A stretch of DNA of 64,000 nt. Origin: Neorhizobium tomejilense. GTDB lineage: Bacteria > Pseudomonadota > Alphaproteobacteria > Rhizobiales > Rhizobiaceae. Below, in pieces: positions 7,135 through 16,368 of the stretch; positions within the stretch are counted from its first letter, which is position 1; each line of letters begins with the position of its first letter. The stretch spans positions 147,545 through 211,544 of the forward strand of contig PVBG01000009.1 in assembly GCA_002968845.1 (NCBI GenBank). The letters are read 5' to 3'. The notes beneath the pieces are model-generated. The model saw nothing but the letters and a program-made list of their open reading frames with translations. It searched no databases and was not told where the DNA came from. The position numbers and the translations under genes were made by a program.

Positions 7135-9726
7135 ATGCCGTCAAATGTTCTCTCACGCCTATTGGACTCCGGCCAGGGAGACGAGATCGGTGTTCTTGAG
7201 ACGGTATTTCAGGCGGCACCTTTCCCGATTGCCATTATCGATCATGCCGCGGTGCTGCTGTTTGCAAACAGCACGTTCAAACGCGAATGGATCGGTGAAG
7301 GGCGGCCGCCGACTGCCTTGTCGGCCCTCCTGCATCCCGACGACCAAGCCAAGGTCCCTCTGGCGATCCAGGGCCTGAACATCGGTTCCCCAGCGGAACG
7401 TCTCGAACTGCGCATGGTGAGCCCGGCCGGTTCTCAGCGATGGGCGGTGGCGACCGTCACCCCGCTCGGAAAAAATTTCAAAGGCCAGTGTCTGTTTGCG
7501 GCCCACCTGACTGACATCACCGACCAAAGGCGGCAGTTCGAAGAACTTGCCGAACGCGAAAGCCGCTGGGACAACGCGTTGGTCAGCTCCGTCTCGGGCG
7601 TCTGGGACCATAATTACGCGACCGGCCAGAAATATTACTCGCCGGTCTGGCGGCAGATTCGGGGGATGTCGGCGGAGGACCCGCTGGCGGCCAGCACCGA
7701 GGAATGGTTGGAGCTTGTCCATCCGGACGACCACGACCGTGTCATCCATGCGATGGAGCGGCAGAATGCCGGCGACCCGGCCTACGCCGTCTTCGACTAT
7801 CGCGAACGCCATAAGCAGGGGCATTGGGTCTGGATCGAATGCCGGGGCGCCTGCGTCGAATGGGACGCCAACGGCAAGGCGACCCGCGTCGTCGGCACCG
7901 ACACCGACATCACCGCCCGCAAGGCCGCGGAGGAGACAACGGCGCAGATGTCGCGGCGGCTCGACATGGCGCTCGAAATATCCGGCATCGGGGTCTACGA
8001 ATCCGACTTCTCCACCGGCGAGGTTGAATGGGACGAACGGATGTTCCGGATCTACGGACTGGAAAAGAGCGAGGAAGTGAAGATCGGTGGGCTTTGGGAG
8101 AACTTCCTGCACCCGGACGATGCCGCACGCGTTCAGGCAAATGTTCTCGACAATATCGAGGAGGGCAAACGCTTTTTCGATGAATACCGGGTGATACTGC
8201 GGGACGGCTCCGAACGTGTGATACGTACCCGCACCATGTCCTTCATCGACGGTAACGGTCACCAGAAGATGGTCGGCGCCAACTGGGACGTCACGGCCGA
8301 CGTGACGCTTCACCGCGAGCTGGAACGGGCAAAGACCCTTGCGGAGGCGCGCAACCGCGAACTCGAAGCCGCCCGTAGCAGCATCGAGCACAATGCGATG
8401 CACGACTACCTGACCGATCTCCCCAATCGGCGTTATCTAGACGAGATGCTGGATCGCATGGCGGCGGAATGCGCCCGCGACCGGCACGGCATCGCAATCC
8501 TGCATATCGACCTCGATCGCTTCAAGCAGATCAACGACACGCTCGGCCACAGTGCCGGCGACACGATGCTGAAGCATGTGGCGAAAGTTCTCAAAGGCAC
8601 GATCCGCAAGGGAGATTTCGTCGCCCGTATCGGCGGCGACGAGTTCGTCATCCTGTCGAAATTCGAAGGATCGCCGCGCAAGCTCTCGCATCTGGCCGAC
8701 CGCATCATCAAGGAGCTGCGCAAGCCGGTATCCTATGAGGGCCACGACTGCCGTTTCGGCGCCAGCATCGGCATCGCCTGCCATACGGGAGCGGATGTGG
8801 ACGCGAGACAGCTTCTCCTGAACGCCGATATCGCGCTCTACCGGGCCAAGAACCGCGGCCGCAACAGGCATGAATTCTTCTCTGCCGAGACCCAGAACGA
8901 GATCATCAGCACCAAGCGCATTTCGGACGAGATCCTTCTTGCTCTCGAGCGCGACGAGTTCATTCCGTATTATCAGCTGCAGTTCGATGCGAAGACGCTG
9001 GAGATCGCCGGCGTGGAAACGCTGGCGCGGTGGATGCACCCGGAACGCGGCATGCTGTCTCCCGACAAGTTCCTCGATATGGCCGAGGAACTCGATGTCG
9101 TCTCAGTGATCGACGGGACCATTCTAGACAAGGCGCTTGCCGATTTCCGGGACTGGCGCGCGCAAGGCCCTCCGATCCCAAAACTCTCGGTCAACGTTTC
9201 CTACCGGCGGCTGCGCGATGCTTCGCTGTCGCGCAAGCTCAGGAAACTCAGGATCGAGCCTGGCACGGTATCCTTCGAGCTGCTCGAATCGATCTTCCTC
9301 GACGACTGCGACGAGGATGTCCTGAGGAACCTAGCGCGCATCAGGAAGCTCGGCATCGAGATCGAGATCGACGATTTCGGCACCGGCCACGCCTCGATCA
9401 TCGGCCTCCTGCGGCTCAATCCGCGTGCGCTGAAGATCGACCGTGAGCTCGTCCGTCTCGTCTCCCAGTCGCAAAAGCAACGGAAGATGGTCGGGTCGAT
9501 CATCGAGATCGGCAAATCGCTGAATATCGAGGTTGTCGCGGAAGGCGTCGAGACCACGGAACAGATCCGCATCCTGCGCGATCTCGGCTGCGACATCCTG
9601 CAGGGGTATGCGCTCGCAAGGCCGATGCCGCGCAGTAGCATTCCGGATTTCATACTTTCCGGCCGCTGGCGCCTCGACGAAAGCCCGCAACCCGACAGCC
9701 GCAAGCGGCTCCCCACCGACCGCTGA
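7135..9726 (+). CDS. PAS-PAS-PAS-GGDEF-EAL cyclic-di-GMP signalling protein
   Basis: An 863-residue soluble sensor from ATG 7135; the frame also opens at TTG 7084, but that codon is part of a TTGACA hexamer that could be a -35 box. Three PAS-type domains lie at about residues 20-130, 140-270 and 285-410, the last two with LVHPDDHDRV and FLHPDDAARV ends. The GGDEF domain has an intact active site (ARIGGDEF) and an RxxD inhibitory site (RKGD) five residues before it. In the EAL domain the first motif reads ETL, keeping the metal-binding Glu, and IEIDDFGTGHAS, LKIDREL and VVAEGVET are preserved. Both cyclase and phosphodiesterase activity are therefore possible. There are no membrane segments. 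Confidence 0.93.
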   Translation: MPSNVLSRLLDSGQGDEIGVLETVFQAAPFPIAIIDHAAVLLFANSTFKREWIGEGRPPTALSALLHPDDQAKVPLAIQGLNIGSPAERLELRMVSPAGSQRWAVATVTPLGKNFKGQCLFAAHLTDITDQRRQFEELAERESRWDNALVSSVSGVWDHNYATGQKYYSPVWRQIRGMSAEDPLAASTEEWLELVHPDDHDRVIHAMERQNAGDPAYAVFDYRERHKQGHWVWIECRGACVEWDANGKATRVVGTDTDITARKAAEETTAQMSRRLDMALEISGIGVYESDFSTGEVEWDERMFRIYGLEKSEEVKIGGLWENFLHPDDAARVQANVLDNIEEGKRFFDEYRVILRDGSERVIRTRTMSFIDGNGHQKMVGANWDVTADVTLHRELERAKTLAEARNRELEAARSSIEHNAMHDYLTDLPNRRYLDEMLDRMAAECARDRHGIAILHIDLDRFKQINDTLGHSAGDTMLKHVAKVLKGTIRKGDFVARIGGDEFVILSKFEGSPRKLSHLADRIIKELRKPVSYEGHDCRFGASIGIACHTGADVDARQLLLNADIALYRAKNRGRNRHEFFSAETQNEIISTKRISDEILLALERDEFIPYYQLQFDAKTLEIAGVETLARWMHPERGMLSPDKFLDMAEELDVVSVIDGTILDKALADFRDWRAQGPPIPKLSVNVSYRRLRDASLSRKLRKLRIEPGTVSFELLESIFLDDCDEDVLRNLARIRKLGIEIEIDDFGTGHASIIGLLRLNPRALKIDRELVRLVSQSQKQRKMVGSIIEIGKSLNIEVVAEGVETTEQIRILRDLGCDILQGYALARPMPRSSIPDFILSGRWRLDESPQPDSRKRLPTDR

Positions 9727-9747
9727 GAACCCGCTTTGAGGGGCATA

Positions 9748-9776
9748 AGAAAGGCCGCGCCCGACGGGACGCAGCC
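9748..9776. terminator. hairpin between convergent genes
   Basis: Imperfect inverted repeat (AAGGC...GCG, loop, CGC...GCCTT) in the 76 bp between the GGDEF-EAL gene and the convergent zeta-subunit gene. It can act for both directions but lacks a long T run. Confidence 0.5.
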
Positions 9777-9802
9777 TTCATGCCAGGCTTTGAATAGGCT
9801 GG

Positions 9803-10117
9803 TTACTGGTTCTCGATCTGCTCAACCGCCTGAGCCAGGAGCTCCACCATCTTGGTGCGGATATCCTGGTCGGAGATGGAGACGCCGCCGGCATCGAGAT
9901 CGCCGCGCAGCTTGCGGAATACATCCTCGTCGCCCGCTTCCTCGAAGTCGGCAACCACGACTTCCTTCGCGTAAGCGTCGGCGTCTGTTTTGCCGAGCAG
10001 GCCGGCTGCCCAGAGGCCTGCGAGCTTGTTGCGGCGGGCGAGCGCCTTGAACTTCAATTCCTGGTCCAGGGCAAACTTGTTTTCAAAGGCTTTTTCGCGA
10101 TCGCTGAGGCCACTCAT
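9803..10117 (-). CDS. ATP synthase inhibitor zeta subunit (DUF1476)
   Basis: A 104-residue, highly charged helical protein matching the alphaproteobacterial zeta subunit: MSGLSDREKAFENKFA at the N-terminus (the inhibitory segment in the Paracoccus protein), then LARRNKLAGLWAAGLLG and DEDVFRKLRGDLD. The zeta subunit binds F1 and blocks reverse ATP hydrolysis. ATG 10117 is chosen because a GGGAG SD precedes it and the length equals the family norm, although the frame stays open upstream for about 90 further codons. It is not linked to the atp operon, as is usual. Confidence 0.92.
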   Translation of the reverse strand: MSGLSDREKAFENKFALDQELKFKALARRNKLAGLWAAGLLGKTDADAYAKEVVVADFEEAGDEDVFRKLRGDLDAGGVSISDQDIRTKMVELLAQAVEQIENQ

Positions 10118-10638
10118 CTCGGGTCTCCCAAAGTGAACTTTATGGGAACCCCCATAATCAAAAGAGGAGCGGAGCGCAATCGGCGGGATGTCGATTCCGG
10201 CATTGACGGAAGCGGAATCGTGGCCGGCAATTGACGAATGCGAATTCCGCGTCAGGGCAACCGGCGCCACGCCGACTTTGTCCGCGTACCATTGGCCTCG
10301 TCTGGCGGCAGGGCCGGCATCGCCAATCAACAGCTCCCCGCCTGGAATTGCGATATCGGCCGCGTCGAAATCATGACGCAATTTGGTGGCTAAGTCCTGC
10401 GGAGCCTCCCTGATTTCCTGTTCATTACCGCCCTTTCAGCCCGGGCGCCCCCAGTTGTTAGAGCAAAACCTTCGAGAACCCGTGTAATCTGAAGCTCACT
10501 GATTCCTGGTTGCGCGTCGCAACCCCTCGCCCACAAAGGTTTGGAGGCCCGCATTGTGAAACCCGTTCTTTTCCGATAAGGGACCGCTCAACATCATCCA
10601 TTGCGTCCGCCAGGGGCGCCAACAATGAGACAAGAATC
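10118..10638. other. 521 bp non-coding stretch between zeta gene and purC
   Basis: No convincing gene. On the minus strand the zeta-subunit frame remains open back to about 10430 with mixed codon quality and no good start, so a decayed fragment is possible. A 17 bp perfect palindrome at 10508-10524 lies 115-131 bp before purC. The last 100 bp presumably hold the purC promoter and leader, but I cannot place -35/-10 boxes with confidence. Confidence 0.5.
10508..10524. promoter_or_regulatory. perfect 17 bp palindrome upstream of purC
   Basis: GGTTGCG-CGT-CGCAACC is a perfect inverted repeat with 7 bp arms. No poly-T follows it, so it is not an obvious terminator; a dimeric-regulator operator is possible. 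Function is inferred only. Confidence 0.35.
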
Positions 10639-11403
10639 ATGAACCGTCGCCGCCGTATCTACGAAGGCAAGGCCAAAATCCTTTATGAAGGCCCCGAGCC
10701 CGGCACGCTGATCCAGTTTTTCAAGGACGACGCCACCGCCTTCAACAAGAAGAAACATGACGTCATCGACGGCAAGGGCGTTCTCAACAACCGTATCTCG
10801 GAATACCTCTTCACCCATCTGAACAAGATCGGCATCCCGACGCATTTCATCCGCCGGCTGAACATGCGCGAGCAGCTGATCAAGGAAGTGGAGATGATTC
10901 CGCTCGAGATCGTGGTGCGCAACGTTGCCGCCGGATCGCTCTCGACCCGCCTCGGCATCGAAGAAGGCATGGTCCTGCCGCGCTCGATCATCGAGTTCTA
11001 CTACAAGTCCGACGCACTCGCCGACCCGATGGTCTCCGAGGAGCACATCACCGCTTTCGGCTGGGCGAACCCCGCTGAACTCGACGACATCATGGCGCTG
11101 GCCATCCGCGTCAACGACTTCCTCTCCGGGCTTTTCCTCGGCGTCGGTATCCAGCTCGTCGATTTCAAGATCGAATGCGGCCGCCTGTTCGAAGGCGACA
11201 TGATGCGCATCATTCTCGCCGACGAGATTTCGCCGGACAGCTGCCGCCTCTGGGATATCGAAACCAGGGAAAAGATGGACAAGGACCGTTTCCGGCAGGA
11301 TCTGGGCGGGCTTGTGGAAGCTTATTCGGAAGTCGCGCGGCGTCTCGGCATCATCAATGAGAACGAACCCGTCCGCGGCACCGGGCCGGTTCTCGTCAAG
11401 TAA
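10639..11403 (+). CDS. purC: phosphoribosylaminoimidazole-succinocarboxamide (SAICAR) synthase
   Basis: A 254-residue enzyme joining aspartate to CAIR with ATP hydrolysis in purine synthesis. Signatures are intact: [14 protein letters not shown] at the N-terminus, [23 protein letters not shown] and the nucleotide-site run [10 protein letters not shown], then [14 protein letters not shown]. The short N-terminus ([13 protein letters not shown]) matches rhizobial PurC. It is the first gene of a purC-purS-(coiled-coil)-purQ run with 16 bp before purS. A second, longer PurC paralogue is common in Rhizobiales but is not in this window. Confidence 0.97.
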   Translation: MNRRRRIYEGKAKILYEGPEPGTLIQFFKDDATAFNKKKHDVIDGKGVLNNRISEYLFTHLNKIGIPTHFIRRLNMREQLIKEVEMIPLEIVVRNVAAGSLSTRLGIEEGMVLPRSIIEFYYKSDALADPMVSEEHITAFGWANPAELDDIMALAIRVNDFLSGLFLGVGIQLVDFKIECGRLFEGDMMRIILADEISPDSCRLWDIETREKMDKDRFRQDLGGLVEAYSEVARRLGIINENEPVRGTGPVLVK

Positions 11404-11419
11404 TCTGGGGGTTGGATCT

Positions 11420-11662
11420 GTGATCAAGGCACGCGTGACGGTCACGCTCAAGAACGGCGTTCTCGATCCGCAGGGCAAGGCCATCGAAGGCGCGCTCGGC
11501 AGTCTCGGCTTTTCCGGCGTCGGACATGTGCGCCAGGGCAAGGTCTTCGACCTTGAACTCGAGGGCAGCGACAAGGTAAAGACCGAGGCGGACCTCAAGG
11601 CCATGTGCGAGAAGCTGCTGGCAAACACTGTGATTGAGAACTATACTATCGCTCTCGACTGA
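11420..11662 (+). CDS. purS: FGAM synthase subunit PurS
   Basis: An 80-residue subunit that bridges PurL and PurQ in the three-component formylglycinamidine ribonucleotide synthase. It starts at GTG 11420, giving MIKARVTVTLKNGVLDPQG, the conserved PurS opening. VGHVRQGKVFDLELEG and CEKLLANTVIENYTI complete the ferredoxin-like fold. It lies between purC and a small coiled-coil gene, with purQ next and purL about 1.4 kb beyond purQ. Confidence 0.96.
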   Translation: MIKARVTVTLKNGVLDPQGKAIEGALGSLGFSGVGHVRQGKVFDLELEGSDKVKTEADLKAMCEKLLANTVIENYTIALD

Positions 11663-11679
11663 AGGTTGCGGAGCGTGTG

Positions 11680-11937
11680 ATGGCCGAAGTCACAAGTGAA
11701 CTGATGTATGAGCTGATGAGGCGCATGCATGCTGATATTGCTGATTTGAAAGTCGGCCAGCGCGAGATAAAGGCTGAAATGAATGCGATGCGTGGGACAA
11801 TGGTCTCCATGCATCAGGATATTCATAACATCTACATGACTTTGGAAAGGCACGGACAGCGCCTTGACCGCATCGAAAACCGCCTCGAATTGCGCGAGCT
11901 CGCCGAGGCCCAGGCAAGGTTTGAACCGCACCCATGA
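11680..11937 (+). CDS. small coiled-coil protein between purS and purQ
   Basis: An 85-residue protein from ATG 11680 (a GTG one codon earlier is also open). It is highly charged and helical with heptad-like spacing throughout: [20 protein letters not shown] and [17 protein letters not shown]. No enzyme motif is seen. The start is 17 bp after purS and the stop overlaps the purQ ATG by 4 bp (ATGA), so it is translationally coupled inside the FGAM synthase operon. I do not recognise a named family. An oligomerising or PurSQL-associated accessory role is only a guess from position. Confidence 0.75.
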   Translation: MAEVTSELMYELMRRMHADIADLKVGQREIKAEMNAMRGTMVSMHQDIHNIYMTLERHGQRLDRIENRLELRELAEAQARFEPHP

Positions 11938-12614
11938 AATCCGCCGTCGTTCAGCTTCCCGGTCTCAATCGCGATCGCGACATGATCGCCGCCCTCACCA
12001 AGATTTCCGGCAAGGCGCCGATCACCATCTGGCAGACCGAGACCGACATTCCGGATGATGTCGACCTCATCGTTATTCCGGGCGGTTTTTCCTATGGCGA
12101 CTATCTGCGCTGCGGAGCGATTGCAGCCCGCATGCCGGTCATGCAGGCGATCAGGGACAAGGCAGACAAGGGCGTCAAGGTGCTCGGCGTCTGCAACGGT
12201 TTCCAGATCCTCGTTGAAGCCGGCATGCTGCCCGGTGCCCTGATGCGCAATTCCTCGCTGAAATTCGTCTGCAAGGAAGTGAAGCTCGAAGTGGTCAATG
12301 CCGACACGGATTTCACCCGGGCCTATGAAAAGGGCCAGGTGCTCCGTTGCCCCGTCGCCCATCACGACGGCAACTATTTCGTCGATGCGGAGACGTTGTC
12401 CGGCATGGAAGATCGTGGCGAAATCGTCTTCCGTTATGCGGAAGGCACCAACCCGAACGGCTCCCTGAACGACATCGCCGGCGTCATAAACACGCGCGGC
12501 AACGTGCTCGGCATGATGCCGCATCCGGAAAACCTGATCGAAGCCGCCCATGGCGGCAATGACGGGCGCGGGATTTTCGCCTCGGCGCTCGATGTGATCG
12601 CCGCGACCGCCTGA
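11934..12614 (+). CDS. purQ: FGAM synthase glutaminase subunit PurQ
   Basis: A 226-residue class I glutamine amidotransferase that supplies ammonia to PurL. The nucleophile is Cys87 in GVCNGFQ, the oxyanion region is [14 protein letters not shown], and the His/Glu of the triad are in [10 protein letters not shown]. It starts within the stop of the preceding coiled-coil gene. It works with PurS and the separate PurL at 14006. Confidence 0.97.
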   Translation: MKSAVVQLPGLNRDRDMIAALTKISGKAPITIWQTETDIPDDVDLIVIPGGFSYGDYLRCGAIAARMPVMQAIRDKADKGVKVLGVCNGFQILVEAGMLPGALMRNSSLKFVCKEVKLEVVNADTDFTRAYEKGQVLRCPVAHHDGNYFVDAETLSGMEDRGEIVFRYAEGTNPNGSLNDIAGVINTRGNVLGMMPHPENLIEAAHGGNDGRGIFASALDVIAATA

Positions 12615-12671
12615 ACCTTCATCTTATCCCGATCGATCCCAGTACGATCGAAAGCCACGTCAGGACGCTTG

Positions 12672-13070
12672 ATGCCGTTCACTTATCGCCTGCTCGCTGC
12701 ATTTCCTCTCGCCGCCCTTGGCATAGCGCTTTCCGCCTGCCAAACGGAACGTCCGGCAGCGGTGACGGCGAACCGTGCGGCGCTGCCGACGATGGAACGC
12801 GTGGCGCTCGCCGCCAATAGCTGCTGGTTCAAGTCGGGCGACGCGGCCTTCAAGCCCTATCGGCTGGCACCGGAACTCAATTCCTTCTCCGGCCGACCGC
12901 GCATTCTCGCCGTGCCGCGCAACAGTCCCGAATCGCGCCCGATGCTCGTGGTCCAGGCGGAGGGCAACCCTGCCCGTCTCGACGCGTTCGGTCCGATGAT
13001 GGGCGGTCCGGAAGGCGAAAGAATCAAGCGCGATGTGCTCCGCTGGGCCCGCGGCGCGAGCGGCTGCTGA
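12672..13070 (+). CDS. small hypothetical lipoprotein
   Basis: A 132-residue protein with a lipoprotein signal: RLLAAFPLAALGIALSAC with the lipobox LSAC. The mature part has two further cysteines (NSCWF and the C-terminal GASGC), which could form a disulfide. ATG 12672 directly follows an in-frame TTG. I do not recognise the family. It lies 57 bp after purQ and is followed by a 220 bp gap, so it may be the last gene of that transcript. Confidence 0.7.
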   Translation: MPFTYRLLAAFPLAALGIALSACQTERPAAVTANRAALPTMERVALAANSCWFKSGDAAFKPYRLAPELNSFSGRPRILAVPRNSPESRPMLVVQAEGNPARLDAFGPMMGGPEGERIKRDVLRWARGASGC

Positions 13071-13072
13071 TA

Positions 13073-13080
13073 TTAACCAT
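13073..13080 (+). promoter_or_regulatory. CtrA-type half-site TTAACCAT
   Basis: TTAACCAT just after the lipoprotein stop, in the 220 bp upstream of the PagL-like gene. It matches the known alphaproteobacterial CtrA half-site; no second half at the right spacing is evident. Confidence 0.3.
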
Positions 13081-13290
13081 TTGAATTTACATCTCTGTAA
13101 ACAATCTGTTGCAGCTCTGCACCGGCCCGCCCGAATCTTTGCTTTTTTTCGCCACAAGTCATAACGGTCTGTGAACCGGCGCTGGACGGGCGCTACCCGT
13201 CATTGTACCACTTTCACCATCGAGAAGCGGGCGGCCCGTATCGGGATCGCGCCAGCCGCAGAAAATTGCGGCGCGTATGAGGGCGATGGA

Positions 13291-13845
13291 ATGAACAAGG
13301 CAATTTTCGGATCCGTGGTCGGTGCAATCCTGGCGGTGTCGGCGCTGTCTTCTACTGCCTTTGCGCAGGAGCGGCTGTTCGACGAAGTGCGAATCGGCGT
13401 TTCCGGTTCGATCCAGAGCAAGAGCACGTTCGAGAAGGGTGCATTCCCGTCCGCCACCGTCTTCTTCGACCCCTTCGACCAGCGCCATGCCCAGAGCTTC
13501 ATGGACCACATGCTGCGTCCGCGCGTCCATGTGGGCGCGATCGTGTCGACGGCGGGCGAAGCGAGCCAGGTCTTTGCCGGCTTCACCTGGACGGCACCGA
13601 TCACCGACAAGATCTTCGTCGATCTCGGCTTCGGCGGCGCCTTCAACAACGGCAACCTCGACAAGCCGAACGACGGTCCGAAGCTCGGCTGCCATGTGCT
13701 CTTCCATGAGTCGCTCGGTCTCGGTTACAACATTACCAACAACTGGCGCGTCCTTGCGACCGTCGAGCACTCTTCGAACGCCGATCTATGCGATCACAAC
13801 GACGGCCTCTCCTACGCAGGCATCGCGGTCGGCTACAAGTTCTGA
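13291..13845 (+). CDS. PagL-like lipid A 3-O-deacylase family outer membrane protein
   Basis: A 184-residue protein with a signal peptide (MNKAIFGSVVGAILAVSALSS, cleavage after AFA) and a small beta-barrel pattern ending in aromatic phenylalanine (AVGYKF). The EHSSNA motif near the C-terminus matches the catalytic His-Ser pair of PagL-type deacylases, which remove the 3-position acyl chain of lipid A in the outer membrane. HESLGLGYNITNNWRV precedes it. A terminator follows 27 bp after the stop, so it is probably monocistronic. Confidence 0.75.
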   Translation: MNKAIFGSVVGAILAVSALSSTAFAQERLFDEVRIGVSGSIQSKSTFEKGAFPSATVFFDPFDQRHAQSFMDHMLRPRVHVGAIVSTAGEASQVFAGFTWTAPITDKIFVDLGFGGAFNNGNLDKPNDGPKLGCHVLFHESLGLGYNITNNWRVLATVEHSSNADLCDHNDGLSYAGIAVGYKF

Positions 13846-13871
13846 TCCAGATCGCGTATTTTCCAACTGAG

Positions 13872-13894
13872 GCGCCGGTTTTCCGGCGCTTTTT
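13872..13894 (+). terminator. intrinsic terminator after the PagL-like gene
   Basis: Perfect 7 bp stem GCGCCGG / CCGGCGC with a TTTT loop, followed by TTTTTG. Confidence 0.85.
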
Positions 13895-14005
13895 GTTTTC
13901 CGGCCGCCACGCCGTACCGCCGCATGGCAGTATTTTCCTGTCGCGCCGCATTGCGACATAGGTTAAAGAGCGCCAAGAGCTTGGCCCTTCAATCCAGAGA
14001 AGATC

Positions 14006-16213
14006 ATGACCATCCCGAACAGTATCGCGATCACCCCCGAACTCGTCGCCTCGCACGGCTTGAAGCCCGACGAATATCAGCGGATTCTCGATCTGATCGG
14101 CCGCGAGCCGACATTCACGGAGCTCGGTATCTTCTCGGCCATGTGGAACGAGCATTGCTCCTACAAATCCTCGAAGAAGTGGCTGAGAACGCTACCGACC
14201 AAGGGACCGCGCGTCATTCAGGGGCCGGGTGAGAATGCCGGCGTCGTCGACATCGACGATGGCGATTGCGTTGTCTTCAAGATGGAGAGCCATAACCACC
14301 CGTCCTATATCGAACCCTACCAGGGCGCGGCGACGGGTGTCGGCGGCATCCTGCGCGACGTCTTCACGATGGGTGCCCGCCCGATCGCGGTCATGAACGC
14401 TCTGCGCTTCGGCGCGCCCGATCACCCGAAAACCAAACATCTTGTGTCCGGCGTCGTTGCCGGTGTTGGCGGTTACGGCAACTCCTTCGGCGTACCGACG
14501 GTCGGCGGCGAAGTGGAGTTCGATCCGCGCTACAATGGCAATATTCTGGTCAACGCATTTGCGGCCGGGCTTGCCAAATCGAATGCCATCTTCCTGTCGG
14601 AAGCCAAGGGCGTCGGTCTGCCGGTCGTTTATCTCGGCGCCAAGACCGGCCGCGACGGTGTCGGCGGAGCGACGATGGCATCGGCCGAATTCGACGAATC
14701 CATCGAGGAGAAACGCCCGACCGTTCAGGTCGGCGACCCCTTCACCGAAAAGTGCCTGCTGGAAGCCTGCCTCGAACTGATGGCGACCGGCGCGGTGATC
14801 GCCATCCAGGACATGGGTGCAGCCGGCCTCACCTGCTCGGCCGTCGAAATGGGCGCCAAGGGCGATCTCGGCATCGAACTCGACCTCGACAAGGTGCCGG
14901 TGCGCGAGGACCGGATGACGGCCTACGAAATGATGCTTTCGGAGAGCCAAGAGCGCATGCTCATGGTGCTGCAGCCGGAAAAGGAAGAGCAGGCCAAGGC
15001 GATCTTCGTCAAGTGGGGCCTCGATTTTGCGATCGTCGGCAAGACCACCGACGACCTGCGCTTCCGCGTGCTGCACCAGGGCGAGGAAGTCGCCAACCTA
15101 CCGATCAAGGATCTCGGCGACCAGGCCCCGGAATACGATCGGCCGTGGGTCCAGTCGGATGTTCGCGCACCCCTGCCCGCCTCGCAGGTTGCGGCACCCG
15201 CTGACTATAACCAGGCCCTGTTGAAGCTCATCGGCTCGGCCAACCAGTCCAGCCGCCGGTGGGTCTGGGAGCAGTACGACACGCTGATCCAGGGCAATTC
15301 GCTGCAGCGTCCGGGCGGCGATGCCGGCGTCGTGCGCATCGAAAGCCATCCGACCAAGGCGCTCGCCTTCTCGTCCGACGTCACGCCGCGTTATGTCGAA
15401 GCCGATCCGTTCGAAGGCGGCAAGCAGGCGGTCGCCGAATGCTGGCGCAATATTGTCGCTACCGGCGCCGAGCCGCTCGCCGCCACCGACAACCTCAATT
15501 TCGGCAATCCGGAAAAACCGGAAATCATGGGCCAGCTGGTCGGCGCCATCAAGGGCATCGGCGAGGCCTGCAGGGCGCTGGATTTCCCGATCGTTTCCGG
15601 CAACGTGTCGCTCTACAACGAGACCAACGGCGTCGCGATCTTGCCGACCCCGACCATTGCCGGTGTAGGCCTGCTGCCCGACTGGCAGAAGATGGCGAAG
15701 ATCGGTTCTGCCAACGTCGGCGACAAGCTGATCATGATCGGCACGGACGGCAGCCATCTCGGCTCTTCGGTCTATCTGCGCGACATTCTCGACACGATCG
15801 ACGGCCCGCCTCCGGAAGTCGATTTGAAGGCCGAGCGCCGCAACGGCGATTTCGTCCGCTCGCTCATCCGCAACGGCCAAGTGGCGGCCTGCCACGACAT
15901 TTCCTCGGGCGGCCTTGCGATCACGCTTGCCGAAATGGCGATGGCGTCGGCCAAAGGTATGAAGGTCAGCCTCAAGGAACAGCGCGGCCCGGCCCATGGA
16001 CTGCTGTTCGGCGAAGACCAGGCCCGCTATGTCATCGCGGTGCCAGCCGATCTCGCCAATTTCGTGCAAGCGAATGCTGAAGGCGCAGGCGTGCCCTTCC
16101 GGACGCTCGGTACCGTCGCCGGCGACAGCTTGGTGATCGACGACCTCATCAGCATTGCGGTCCCGCAGCTTGCGGAAGCCCACGAAAGCTGGTTCCCGGC
16201 CTTCATGGCCTGA
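14006..16213 (+). CDS. purL: FGAM synthase large subunit PurL
   Basis: A 735-residue small-type PurL, the catalytic subunit that converts FGAR to FGAM with ATP and ammonia from PurQ. Features: [24 protein letters not shown] near the N-terminus, [23 protein letters not shown] (ATP and metal site), [23 protein letters not shown] and the second repeat [17 protein letters not shown]. The length fits the three-subunit PurSQL form. It is separated from purQ by a lipoprotein and a PagL-like gene that has its own terminator, so it probably has its own promoter. Confidence 0.97.
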   Translation: MTIPNSIAITPELVASHGLKPDEYQRILDLIGREPTFTELGIFSAMWNEHCSYKSSKKWLRTLPTKGPRVIQGPGENAGVVDIDDGDCVVFKMESHNHPSYIEPYQGAATGVGGILRDVFTMGARPIAVMNALRFGAPDHPKTKHLVSGVVAGVGGYGNSFGVPTVGGEVEFDPRYNGNILVNAFAAGLAKSNAIFLSEAKGVGLPVVYLGAKTGRDGVGGATMASAEFDESIEEKRPTVQVGDPFTEKCLLEACLELMATGAVIAIQDMGAAGLTCSAVEMGAKGDLGIELDLDKVPVREDRMTAYEMMLSESQERMLMVLQPEKEEQAKAIFVKWGLDFAIVGKTTDDLRFRVLHQGEEVANLPIKDLGDQAPEYDRPWVQSDVRAPLPASQVAAPADYNQALLKLIGSANQSSRRWVWEQYDTLIQGNSLQRPGGDAGVVRIESHPTKALAFSSDVTPRYVEADPFEGGKQAVAECWRNIVATGAEPLAATDNLNFGNPEKPEIMGQLVGAIKGIGEACRALDFPIVSGNVSLYNETNGVAILPTPTIAGVGLLPDWQKMAKIGSANVGDKLIMIGTDGSHLGSSVYLRDILDTIDGPPPEVDLKAERRNGDFVRSLIRNGQVAACHDISSGGLAITLAEMAMASAKGMKVSLKEQRGPAHGLLFGEDQARYVIAVPADLANFVQANAEGAGVPFRTLGTVAGDSLVIDDLISIAVPQLAEAHESWFPAFMA

Positions 16214-16368
16214 CACTCAGCCGGAACGCACCGGCGCGATATGCCGCGGTCCAGGGATCGCGATTTATCTGCACGCGTGAACAAAAGTTGAAGCGCGGGG
16301 GATTGATGGACTCGGGCTATCCCGATAAGCATTGCGGTTTTCTGAAATAGGAAAGTAAGCGCGCAAAA

